Below, piece after piece: positions 50,801 to 58,326 of a DNA stretch of 64,000 nt; the first letter of the stretch is position 1; the number at the start of each line of letters is the position of its first letter. The notes below the pieces were generated by a model. It ran no database searches. It saw only the letters and a list, made by a program, of their open reading frames with translations, and had not been told where the DNA came from. Both the position numbers and the translations under genes were made by a program. This DNA is from Paenibacillus pasadenensis (GTDB lineage: Bacteria > Bacillota > Bacilli > Paenibacillales > Paenibacillaceae): assembly GCF_023715725.1 (NCBI RefSeq), contig NZ_JAMBOT010000016.1, forward strand, positions 1 to 64,000, given 5' to 3'.

Positions 50801-52074
50801 CCGCTTGCGATAAACACCGTATCATGCGTAAACATGACGCTTTGTCCGGTGGCGATGAAGGCGTTGACAGCCCCGGCAGCCGCTTCGCTCATTGACGCGG
50901 CGTTATTGTAAGAATCTCTAAAGCCGAAGAGGAGCATGTCGTATTTGCTGCCGATGGAATCGTAGCCGTACGCGCCTCCCTTGGTATTAAAGGCATCCGT
51001 ACCCGTGGTTGAGAGCTCGATCCGGTAATCTTCGCTCGACAGGTAGCTTTGGCTCAGCACATCGTTGTTTTTGAGGGAGCTGTTGACATCCTTGCCGGGC
51101 ATAATCTGCAGCACGCGGATGACGGTCTGTTGGTCACGGTAGCGAATGACGCCGGAGCGGTACGATTTAATGCCAGTTGCAGTGTCCGTCAGCTCGAGCT
51201 TCCAGTAGTAGAGCCCTGAAAAGCCTTTTGGCATGCGGTAGCTGAGCTCTCCTGAAGCGCCCGGCGCTTCCGAAGAGGCAACGAGCTGATCCGGCTGAAA
51301 ACGCAGCGATGAATCAAGGCTAACGTACAGATTAGCGCGCAGCCCGGAGCGGTCCGGCTTGGAATAGCGGAAGGAAAGCTTGTCTCCCGCCCGGTAGACG
51401 ACAGATGGTGACGCCAAATAGTCTGCTGGCGATTCCGTCAGCTGCAGCTCAGGCCGCAGGCGAAGCATGGTGTTGTATTTAGCCTCGGCCAGTGTATTAG
51501 GCAAGCGGTTCAACCCGGCCTGATCTACAAAAAGCACGTTGTCCCTGCGCTTGCCGGACTCGTTGTATACGCCGAATCTCGCTTTGAGTACGCCGGATTT
51601 GCCGCCTGCCGCGGCTGGCTGATACAGCAAACCGTCGGCCGCTGTGCTATCGCTGTACAAAATGACGAGCAGGCCCTTGTTCACATAACCGTCGATCAGC
51701 TCCTGCGCCTTGAGGCGGGTGATGTCGTTCAGCTTGGTTTTGGTGTTCTGGCTGTTCTCCCTGTTGCTGTCGTCCAGCAGCGGGAGCGTCTCCGGATTGT
51801 ATTTGCCCTTACCGATGTAGACGGCGTCATAAAGGCCGTCCAGCTCCGTCCGCGAAGCGACGAACCTCTTCATGCTCATCGTTTCGACAGCGTAGCCGGA
51901 TTGACTAAGCAGAGGGGACAAATCGGAAACGCCGCTGTCGGTAATTTCAAGAATTCGAATGGACGGGGAGGCGGCAGCCGCATTCCCTTGATGCGGCCAA
52001 GGAAGCAGCAGCGAGATAAAAAGCAGCATGAACGCCATGACGACGCTTAGCACGGAACGGGATCGGACGGCCAT
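47854..52074 (-). CDS. Giant secreted multidomain protein (DUF5057-type), candidate pilus-tip adhesin
   Basis: A 1406-residue exported protein. A signal peptide (about 1-36, hydrophobic core VVMAFMLLFISLLLPW, then GNAAAA) precedes a large N-terminal domain (about 37-560). That domain starts SIRILEITDSGVSDLSPLLS and has MKRFVASRTELDGLYDAVYI and a hydrolase-like TGQSVMFTHDTVF segment, the pattern of proteins annotated DUF5057. From about 560 to the end it is a chain of Ig-like and BIG2-like domains (PELTVYSPA, IGLEWSSSNTTGVALQE, ISWSSGNPSIAAVDADGKLT). No LPXTG, S-layer or lipid anchor is visible at the C-terminus (ending KAPEGDRY), so it must be held by partners or released. Its place between minor pilins and pilB suggests a pilus-associated role; this is inference. 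The ATG at 52074 follows GGAGGT. Confidence 0.8.
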   Translation of the reverse strand: MAVRSRSVLSVVMAFMLLFISLLLPWPHQGNAAAASPSIRILEITDSGVSDLSPLLSQSGYAVETMSMKRFVASRTELDGLYDAVYIGKGKYNPETLPLLDDSNRENSQNTKTKLNDITRLKAQELIDGYVNKGLLVILYSDSTAADGLLYQPAAAGGKSGVLKARFGVYNESGKRRDNVLFVDQAGLNRLPNTLAEAKYNTMLRLRPELQLTESPADYLASPSVVYRAGDKLSFRYSKPDRSGLRANLYVSLDSSLRFQPDQLVASSEAPGASGELSYRMPKGFSGLYYWKLELTDTATGIKSYRSGVIRYRDQQTVIRVLQIMPGKDVNSSLKNNDVLSQSYLSSEDYRIELSTTGTDAFNTKGGAYGYDSIGSKYDMLLFGFRDSYNNAASMSEAAAGAVNAFIATGQSVMFTHDTVFIASGTTDNVWTRNFKGVTGQTGVMTNIGLKAPKPSTLVGKINDGLLTRFPFNLDAGTPSVASTHSQYFMLDLEDPAVIPWYNIKGGTRDDNDSWNHYYTYSKGNVTYSGTGHVFTGGSAGFPDWEERLFVNTMYRAYMGSNHKPELTVYSPAAYSEAAGNDIPSYQKIPVSFTAQDADYKDRKLNAKVEFLYKDSDGRSVVRTMYNSADLQTGALVAEAYENPLPGGGNLTIRFTASDKQGASVTESVEVRVKAVAAQLQVERSASGTLKGVYVEKDKEFQLNYAVRPQPISGLNAQTGGMTIASPSFSEKLPPNVDIVTLPEGFTKSGSLSGGYTISGILPDIRYTSESGDSIYRAEPVNFSLIAKAAELGKLQLDAAALSFRNLGLSAVTKMNFNPLTLEAVIKPALLSLPPEVEIAFGESYKLLLHKEPAEATDIGLEWSSSNTTGVALQEPVKDGIMIRGLQQGASSTVTVTDKLSGLSASTLVRVIQPGLSIDTADKKRSYTLGSRIGLNGLLVKPSSESLPSNAQPVWSVSPQRTGEEGIVELQRTAGQTEWSAGFYPVQPGTYTIKASVNVQAVSSSTGLAEIKTYVSSELTLEVVQPNLQLNGPSVIVAGDDKAAWTRGWGAPQPVETLSRPPTYTWSWEPKSGDTSRLRPLSDNQMTALNTEKPGQGTVAITAAQPLKAGGTAVTIAKTGKEVSIIAKPQLTAGRTEPLLPGESTTLSLQWGAAVPPGHSVQWSVSGSGSLSGDAQSSRQLTASKPNGSGGTATVSATVTMKDTGYTFTIQHSAAVIVPALALHGLPELAVPGQPVPVTAVWKDGYNKGLGALTWGTAGTPASRASIAALAGQPGKAVFTALETGAAKASASLKLTDSYTAVVSSPITIVDFTLPAALEMRQGDQLKLTESGLRISPSALAGDVLPHISWSSGNPSIAAVDADGKLTAKKQGTAIITASYRANSLAGGTLKRTIRVTVKAPEGDRY

Positions 52075-52394
52075 TGGGACATCTACCTCCAGCAGGGAAA
52101 TAAGTAGGATAAAAATAGGACCTATAGACTAATTGGTGATTCTTTGATTATAATGCATTCGACAAATAAAAAACAGAATCAGGAAAATAATTATCCGCTA
52201 TATGTAATTAATATCGATATAATAGTACATTAATGCTTTATATGAATGAGGTAAACTCGATAAATTAAAGATCGGTTTTTTATTTTTAAATATTTCGAGA
52301 CTAAAGACCTAAACTTTGGAGGAGTGGCGGGCGATAAATAGGTTATCGAACAGGGGAAAGCTCCATCGGCGGCTCAGGAAAGGCGGAGATCGGG
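52075..52394. other. Divergent, AT-rich control region of the giant gene and pilB
   Basis: A 320-base spacer without genes. It contains a consensus Spo0A-box-like TTCGACA at 52158-52164 next to an ATTATAAT at 52147-52154 that can act as a -10 box on either strand. It also holds CTAAAGACCTAA at 52301-52312, which recurs upstream of the prepilin operon (44494-44505), and a small hairpin CGATAA / TTATCG at 52332-52348. Promoter positions are uncertain. Confidence 0.5.
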
Positions 52395-54059
52395 ATGAAT
52401 AGGGTGCGTAAAAGGCTGGGCGATTTGCTGGTCGAAAGCGGGGTCATCACGGAAGCGGAGCTGCAGGAAGCGCTGCAGGAGCAGGGACGCACAAAGCAAA
52501 AGCTAGGCGATTTGCTCATTGCCCAAGGTTATATGACCGAGCAGCAGCTCATTGAAGTGCTGGAATTTCAGCTCGGAATTCCGCATGTCAGCTTATTTAA
52601 ATATCAGATCGACCCCTCTATTGCCCAAATTATCCCGGAAAGCCTGGCGCGCCGTTACCAGGTCATTCCGCTCCATAAGGACGGCAACAAGCTGATGGTT
52701 GCGATGGCTGATCCGCTGGACTACTTCGCGATTGAAGAGCTGCGGATGAGCACGGGGTTCCGCATTGAGCCGGCGATTTCCACCAAAGAGGAGCTGCAGC
52801 GGGCTATCGCCCGTTTCTACGGGCTGCAGGACTCCATGAGCCAGATTATGGGAGAGCTGCCCGCACAGGATGAGATTGGCGAGCTTGAAATTACCGATGA
52901 GGACTCACCTGTCGTCCGTCTGGTGAACGGCATGATCCAGCAGGCGGTTCAGCTGCAGGTGTCGGATATTCACGTCGATCCCGGCGAAAGCCAGCTTATG
53001 ATCCGTTACCGGATCGACGGGGAGCTGCGCACGGAGCGGGTTATTCCAAAGCAGATGCAGGGTTACATTACCGCAAGATTGAAAATTATGGCCCGCCTCA
53101 ACATTGCTGAGCGGCGTTTGCCCCAGGACGGGCGCATCAAGCTGCAAGTGGACTACCGCACCGTCGACATTCGGATGTCGACCTTACCGACGATTCACGG
53201 TGAAAAGCTGGTGCTGCGGATTCTGGATCTCAGCGTCGGCGTCAAAGGAATCGACCAGCTTGGCTTCAGCTTCGGCAATGACCGGTTGTTCAGAGGCATG
53301 GTGGATTCGCCCTACGGCATTGTGCTGCTGACCGGGCCGACCGGAAGCGGCAAAACGACAACGTTGTATTCCGCGCTCCAGCATCTCAACCGGGACAGCC
53401 AGAATATCATTACCGTTGAAGATCCGGTGGAGTATCAGCTTGAGGGAATCAATCAGGTGCATGTGAATCCTGCTATCGGACTAACCTTTGCCGCGGGCCT
53501 CCGCTCCATTTTGCGCCAGGATCCCAACATCGTCATGGTGGGCGAAATCCGCGACTCGGAAACGGCTGAAATCGCCATCCGGGCTTCACTGACCGGCCAT
53601 CTGGTGCTGTCTACGCTGCATACAAACGATGCCGTCAGCACGGTAACCCGTTTCCGCGACATGGGGATTAAAAGTTATTTAATCGCAAGCTCCCTCGTTG
53701 GCGTAGTTGCGCAGCGGCTTGTCCGACGCATCTGTCCCGACTGCCGCATCTCTTACGCTCCGGTGGAGCAGGAGAAGATTTTGCTGCGCAGCTACGGTGT
53801 GGAGACGGATATTTTGTACCGGGGCAGCGGATGCGGGAGCTGCAGCAAAACCGGCTATCGCGGCCGGATCGCGATTCACGAGGTGCTTGCCGTAACAGAC
53901 GAGCTGCGCAGGCTGATCGGCGAGGACGCTTCGCTGCTGGAGCTGAAGGCGGCTGCGGAACGGGCAGGCATGACGGGACTGCTGGCGGATGGCCTGAGCA
54001 AAACGGTTCAGGGCCAGACGACGCTGCACGAGGTTATGCGCGAGGCGGCAATGCGTTAA
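52395..54059 (+). CDS. pilB: Type IV pilus assembly ATPase PilB
   Basis: A 554-residue GspE/PilB hexameric ATPase that powers pilus extension. It has a MshEN-type N-terminal domain (RLGDLLVESGVITEAELQEA, a c-di-GMP-binding fold in some relatives), Walker A GPTGSGKTTTLYSAL near 314-321, the Asp box, Walker B VMVGEIRDSETAEIA near 380, and the tetracysteine zinc motif CPDC...CGSC. The ATG at 52395 follows GGCGGAG. It heads the pilBTC run. Confidence 0.95.
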   Translation: MNRVRKRLGDLLVESGVITEAELQEALQEQGRTKQKLGDLLIAQGYMTEQQLIEVLEFQLGIPHVSLFKYQIDPSIAQIIPESLARRYQVIPLHKDGNKLMVAMADPLDYFAIEELRMSTGFRIEPAISTKEELQRAIARFYGLQDSMSQIMGELPAQDEIGELEITDEDSPVVRLVNGMIQQAVQLQVSDIHVDPGESQLMIRYRIDGELRTERVIPKQMQGYITARLKIMARLNIAERRLPQDGRIKLQVDYRTVDIRMSTLPTIHGEKLVLRILDLSVGVKGIDQLGFSFGNDRLFRGMVDSPYGIVLLTGPTGSGKTTTLYSALQHLNRDSQNIITVEDPVEYQLEGINQVHVNPAIGLTFAAGLRSILRQDPNIVMVGEIRDSETAEIAIRASLTGHLVLSTLHTNDAVSTVTRFRDMGIKSYLIASSLVGVVAQRLVRRICPDCRISYAPVEQEKILLRSYGVETDILYRGSGCGSCSKTGYRGRIAIHEVLAVTDELRRLIGEDASLLELKAAAERAGMTGLLADGLSKTVQGQTTLHEVMREAAMR

Positions 54060-54160
54060 TCGCATCCGCTGCAAGGAAACGTTATGTGCGTTGGACCGGC
54101 AGCGAGACGTTGCGTCCAACCAACCATTGCCAGCGGAAGCGCAGCAGGAGGGAACAGAGA

Positions 54161-55204
54161 ATGACTCAGCCATTGGATAAAATGCTTCGCCTTCTCCATG
54201 ACACTGCAGCTAAAGGCGCTTCAGATCTGCATTTATCGCCTGGGGCTCCGCCGATGCTGCGCATCGACGGCTGGCTGGAAGCGGCGGACGACGTTCCACT
54301 GACGGGCGAGGAATGCGCGGAGCTGATTGTTCCGCTGCTCGGCAAAATGAAAGAGCGTTTTGAGGCTGAAGGAGAGGCGGATCTGGCCTGGGAGACGGGC
54401 GGTCAGCGGTTCCGGCTGAATATTTTTCGCCAGCAGGGGGGCGTCAGTCTGGCGGCCCGGCCGATTCATGCGGTAATTCCAACGCCGGAATCGCTTGGCC
54501 TGCAGCCGCAGCTGCGGGAATGGGCGGAACGCCGCCAAGGACTGCTGCTCGTTACCGGACCAACCGGCAGCGGCAAATCATCCACTTTGGCTGCGCTGAT
54601 TGGGCATTTGAACCGTACGGGGAGCCGCCATATCGTGACACTGGAGGATCCCATAGAGTTTCTGCACGCTCACGATCGTTCCATTGTGGATCAACGGGAG
54701 ATAGGGCGGGATACGCTCAGCTTTGCAAGCGGCTTGAGAGCGGCGCTGCGGCAGGCGCCGGATGTCATTATGGTCGGCGAAATGCGCGACCCGGACACAA
54801 TTGCCGCCGCACTGACCGCAGCCGAAACGGGGCATTTAGTCTTGTCGACTCTTCATACGGCGGATGCGCCGCAGACGATTGACCGGATTATCGATGTTTT
54901 CCCGGCCGAGCGGCAGGCCCAGATTCGTACGCAGCTTGCTTCGTTGCTGCTGGCCGTGCATTCGCAGAGACTTCTGCGGAGAGCCGGAGGGGGAGGGCGC
55001 GTTCTCGCAGCCGAGGTTTTGGTTAACACGCCTGCCGTCGCGAATCTGATCCGTACGGAGAAGGGGCATCAGCTGCGCAGCATCATGCAAACCGGCCGTC
55101 AGCAGGGGATGACAACGCTGGAGAACAGCGTGCGGGAGCTGCTTGGAACGGGAGCGGCCGACGCCGCAGAAGCCATGGCCTACCTGAAGGAGAGAGGAGA
55201 GTAA
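54161..55204 (+). CDS. pilT: Type IV pilus retraction ATPase PilT
   Basis: A 347-residue PilT hexamer subunit that depolymerises the pilus and drives twitching motility. Signature parts are GASDLHLSPGAPPMLRIDGW, Walker A GPTGSGKSSTLAALI near 133-141, HIVTLEDPIEFLH, Walker B VIMVGEMRDPDTIAAALTAA and the His box LVLSTLHTADA. The ATG at 54161 follows GGAGGG. Presence of both PilB and PilT means the pilus is retractile, which distinguishes this locus from a simple competence pseudopilus. Confidence 0.95.
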   Translation: MTQPLDKMLRLLHDTAAKGASDLHLSPGAPPMLRIDGWLEAADDVPLTGEECAELIVPLLGKMKERFEAEGEADLAWETGGQRFRLNIFRQQGGVSLAARPIHAVIPTPESLGLQPQLREWAERRQGLLLVTGPTGSGKSSTLAALIGHLNRTGSRHIVTLEDPIEFLHAHDRSIVDQREIGRDTLSFASGLRAALRQAPDVIMVGEMRDPDTIAAALTAAETGHLVLSTLHTADAPQTIDRIIDVFPAERQAQIRTQLASLLLAVHSQRLLRRAGGGGRVLAAEVLVNTPAVANLIRTEKGHQLRSIMQTGRQQGMTTLENSVRELLGTGAADAAEAMAYLKERGE

Positions 55205-55207
55205 GCG

Positions 55208-56416
55208 ATGGCGCAATTCCACTACCATGTCAAAAGCGGGAGCGGCAAACAGCTGAAGGGTATGCTCACCTCGATGGACAAGTCGTCTGCGGTTGAGGAG
55301 CTGCGGCGGCGCGGGCTCGTCGTCCTCTCGCTGGAGGAGCATCGGAGCACGCTGCTCAACATGGATATTTACATCGGCAATCCCGTCAAAATGGCGCATT
55401 TCATCGTTTACTGCCGGCAATTCGCCACACTCATCCGGGCTGGCGTGCCGCTTGTGCATGCTACGGATATCCTCTCTCAGCAGACGGAAAGCAAGGCGCT
55501 TCGCAAAGCATTGCGAGATGTGCATGCTTCGCTGCTGCGCGGCAGCTCTTTTTCGCAGGCGGCCCAGGAGCATAAGCGGATATTCCCCGTTATGTTTACG
55601 AGCATGATCCGGGCTGGCGAGGAGTCAGGCGACCTGGAAGGGACGCTGGACCGGCTGGCAACCTTTTTCGAGAAGGCTCATATGACACGCGAAAAGATCA
55701 AATCCGCCCTGACCTATCCCGTTATCGTCGGTTTGCTGGCCGTTGCGGCGGTTGTCTACTTGCTCAAGGCGATTGTGCCTCAATTCGTCGGCATGTTCGA
55801 GTCGATGAACGCCGAGCTGCCGGCGATCACGAAGCTCGTCATGGCGGTCAGCGCCAGCTTTGAGGATGAGTGGTACCTGTGGCTGGGCGGCGTGGCGCTT
55901 TTGGCGGCCGCGTATTACGGTGCGGGAAAAACGGAACGCGGCGCGTATGCGCTGGATTATGTGAAGCTCAAACTGCCGGTGTTTGGCAAGCTGCAGCAAA
56001 AAGGGGCGATTGCCCAGGTGTCGCGCACGCTGTCCTCGCTGTATGCCAGCGCAGTTCCGATGCTGCAGGCGCTGCAAATTGTCGAGGAAGCGGTTGGAAA
56101 CCGCGTCATCGCAGGGTATTTGCGCAGCTCGGCGGACTCGCTCCGCCGGGGCAATCCGCTCTCCGAGCCGCTGAAGCAGGCGTGGGTGTTCCCCCCCCTC
56201 GTCACGCACATGATCGCCGTCGGCGAGGAAACGGGAGCGCTGGACGAGATGCTGGCCAAAGTAGCCGATTTCTACGAAATGGACGTCGACAACACCGTCG
56301 ACCGGCTGAAATCGCTGATCGAGCCGCTGCTGATCGTGTTCCTGGCCGGAGTCGTCGGGCTGATCGTGGCTGCGATTATGCTGCCGATGTTCAGCTTGTA
56401 CGGGCAGATGGGGTGA
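55208..56416 (+). CDS. pilC: Type IV pilus inner-membrane platform PilC
   Basis: A 402-residue GspF/PilC platform protein. It contains two repeats of the T2SSF domain, with IVYCRQFATLIRAGVPLVHA in the first and QVSRTLSSLYASAVPMLQAL in the second, and three membrane segments (near residues 170-195, 220-238, and 370-395). The motif EESGDLEGTLDRLATFFEK is typical. It begins 3 bases after pilT. It transmits ATPase motion to the growing pilus. Confidence 0.94.
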   Translation: MAQFHYHVKSGSGKQLKGMLTSMDKSSAVEELRRRGLVVLSLEEHRSTLLNMDIYIGNPVKMAHFIVYCRQFATLIRAGVPLVHATDILSQQTESKALRKALRDVHASLLRGSSFSQAAQEHKRIFPVMFTSMIRAGEESGDLEGTLDRLATFFEKAHMTREKIKSALTYPVIVGLLAVAAVVYLLKAIVPQFVGMFESMNAELPAITKLVMAVSASFEDEWYLWLGGVALLAAAYYGAGKTERGAYALDYVKLKLPVFGKLQQKGAIAQVSRTLSSLYASAVPMLQALQIVEEAVGNRVIAGYLRSSADSLRRGNPLSEPLKQAWVFPPLVTHMIAVGEETGALDEMLAKVADFYEMDVDNTVDRLKSLIEPLLIVFLAGVVGLIVAAIMLPMFSLYGQMG

Positions 56417-56469
56417 TGAGGCGAGTGGGTGAGTGGGTAGCCGGGGACTGGATTGAGCCTGCTCAGCCT

Positions 56470-56720
56470 AGATATAGCCGCTCCAAACAGACGAGGCACA
56501 AGTAGACTAGCTACTCCAAACCGAGACAAAGCCAAAGTAGCCTAAGCATTTCAAACCCAGACGAAGCCCAAGTAGCAGCCGCTCCTAGCATAATCACTTG
56601 CGACCAAGAGAGTTCAAGTATGCTAGCTGCTCCGAGTCCGGATAAAGCCCAAGTAACCTAGTTGATTCAAACCCGGCCGAAGTCCAGGTAGCTTAGCTGT
56701 TCCTAGCCCAGTCACTGCGG
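56470..56720. repeat. Degenerate 35-base tandem repeats upstream of the pilin gene
   Basis: Copies of a unit like CCAAGTAGCCTAGCTGCTCC, followed by AAACCCGGACGAAG, begin near 56500, 56535, 56570, 56616, 56651 and 56686. The period is exactly 35 apart from one interruption of 11 bases. No open reading frame of interest runs through it. Confidence 0.65.
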
Positions 56721-56751
56721 ATATAGACCAACAGCTTATGCGGCGGAGAAA

Positions 56752-56946
56752 TTCTAACGCAACTGAGAAGCGTTAAATGGTCGATTTAGCGCCCTATTGA
56801 TTTCTAACGCAACTGAGAGACGTTATTTGGTCTTTTTTGGGGGAAATGGTGGTTTTGAGGCCTAATAAGGCGTCTCAGTTGCGTTACGTTTCTAAAAGGT
56901 AGATTTTGAGGCAAATAAGCGCGCTCAGTTGCGTTAGCTCATCAGC
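56752..56946. repeat. Nested inverted repeats with TAACGCAACTGAGA arms
   Basis: TAACGCAACTGAGA occurs at 56755-56768 and 56805-56818. Its reverse complement TCTCAGTTGCGTTA occurs at 56873-56886, and a near copy lies at 56933-56946. The region can fold into large hairpins. It lies about 130 bases before the pilin start. Confidence 0.75.
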
Positions 56947-57073
56947 ATTTGATGTGCTAGCTGGGATAGCAGTCTGAATCAGAGTGTTAGAAATGCAGCA
57001 GGGCAGGCAGTGTACCCTGAATGCCCTGAAAATTCAAGCAATTTACATATCTAATAACGTAGGAGTGAGCGAC

Positions 57074-57541
57074 ATGACAGCAGTATGGAAGAAGTTAAAA
57101 AAGGATGAAAAGGGCTTCACACTAATCGAGCTTCTTGCCGTCATCGTTATTCTTGGAATTATTGCGGCGATTGCGATTCCGCTGATTGGTAATGTTATGA
57201 GCAAAAGCCGGGAGAAGTCGGATTTCCAAACGGCTCGGCAGATTTATGATGCGGCGAGGCTGTATGTGACGAATGAGAAGAATGGTGATTTCCAAGAGAC
57301 AGGTGGTTTGGATATTAGCATTGACGATTTAAAAGATACAGGGTACCTAGATTCCATTAATCTGCCGAGTACCAAGGCTGCTATTACAGATGGGAAAGTT
57401 AGGTTTCAAGCTGACGGTGCGCTTCAGTATGTTCAAATCATAGCTGAAACCACAAAATATTATGCAGGGCCAGATATTATGAAGGGAGAAGGCGCTTCCG
57501 TCACAACTTCACCTGGACCAACACCATCTCCATCTACTTAA
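57074..57541 (+). CDS. pilA: Major type IV pilin
   Basis: A 155-residue type IVa-like pilin. The short basic leader (MTAVWKKLKKDEKG) is cleaved after Gly14, giving the mature start FTLIELLAVIVILGIIAAIA with Glu+5. The C-terminal half is a small alpha/beta head without Cys, ending in a Thr/Ser/Pro tail. The ATG at 57074 follows TAGGAGTG. A repeat-rich spacer separates it from pilC, so it may have its own promoter; I did not identify one with confidence. Confidence 0.93.
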   Translation: MTAVWKKLKKDEKGFTLIELLAVIVILGIIAAIAIPLIGNVMSKSREKSDFQTARQIYDAARLYVTNEKNGDFQETGGLDISIDDLKDTGYLDSINLPSTKAAITDGKVRFQADGALQYVQIIAETTKYYAGPDIMKGEGASVTTSPGPTPSPST

Positions 57542-57551
57542 CCACTAACCC

Positions 57552-58310
57552 ATGACCATCCTCATTTCCCTCTACCTCTTCGCCCTCGGCCTGGCCTGCG
57601 GCTCGTTCTTCAACGTCGTCGGCCTACGTGTGCCGGCCGGACAATCCATCCTGCGGCCGCCGTCCGCCTGCCCGCATTGCGGGCATCGGCTGCGGGCGCG
57701 GGAGCTCATCCCCGTGCTCAGCTATGCGCTGAGCCGGGGGCGCTGCCGCAGCTGCGCCGCAGGCGTATCACCGCTGTATCCAGCGGGCGAGCTGGCGGCT
57801 GCGCTGCTGTTCGTCTGGGCGTACCTGCGGTTCGGCCTGACGGTTCAAGCCTGGATCGGCCTGCTGCTCGCCAGCCTGACCGTCATCATCACTGTGTCGG
57901 ATATTCGCTATATGCGAATTCCGAACGCCGTTTTACTTGCCTTTTTACCGATGCTGCTGGCGCTTCGGTTATTAAATCCCGACGGCCGCTCCTATATCGA
58001 ATACTTCGCCGGAGCTGCGATCGGAGGGGGCGTGCTGCTCGCCATCTCGCTCCTGAGCCGGGGCGGAGTCGGTATGGGCGATGTGAAGCTGCTCGCTCTC
58101 TTCGGACTAGTGCTCGGCTGGAAAGGCGTGCTGCTTGCGCTTATGCTGGGCAGCCTGGCCGGGACGATCGGAGGCCTGCTGCTCGTACTAATACGAAAGG
58201 GCAAAGCGAAGGAGCCGATTCCTTTTGGGCCTTATTTGTCGCTTGGCGCACTTATTGCTTACGGTTATGGCGACGCCATCATCGACGGTTATCTGAATTT
58301 ATTTAAGTAG
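57552..58310 (+). CDS. pilD: Prepilin peptidase / N-methyltransferase PilD
   Basis: A 252-residue bifunctional membrane aspartyl protease that removes the prepilin leader and N-methylates the new N-terminus. The N-terminal methylase part has the zinc Cys pairs CPHC and CRSC. The peptidase Asp residues are D117 (SDIRYMRIPN) and D177 in the GMGDVKLL motif. About eight membrane segments are seen. The ATG at 57552 has no clear Shine-Dalgarno site and lies only 10 bases after pilA, so it may rely on coupling. Confidence 0.94.
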   Translation: MTILISLYLFALGLACGSFFNVVGLRVPAGQSILRPPSACPHCGHRLRARELIPVLSYALSRGRCRSCAAGVSPLYPAGELAAALLFVWAYLRFGLTVQAWIGLLLASLTVIITVSDIRYMRIPNAVLLAFLPMLLALRLLNPDGRSYIEYFAGAAIGGGVLLAISLLSRGGVGMGDVKLLALFGLVLGWKGVLLALMLGSLAGTIGGLLLVLIRKGKAKEPIPFGPYLSLGALIAYGYGDAIIDGYLNLFK

Positions 58311-58326
58311 CAGGATGTGATGAAGG

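Noticed and set aside
52301..52395. A c-di-GMP riboswitch in the pilB leader
   Set aside because: Pilus operons are often controlled by GEMM riboswitches, but the conserved GEMM-I blocks (such as CACGCACAGGGCAAACC and GACGCAAAGCC) are absent here and upstream of the prepilin operon.
56470..56946. Possible CRISPR array or insertion-sequence remnant
   Set aside because: The tandem units have no unique spacers. The inverted arms flank no transposase and no target-site duplication was seen.
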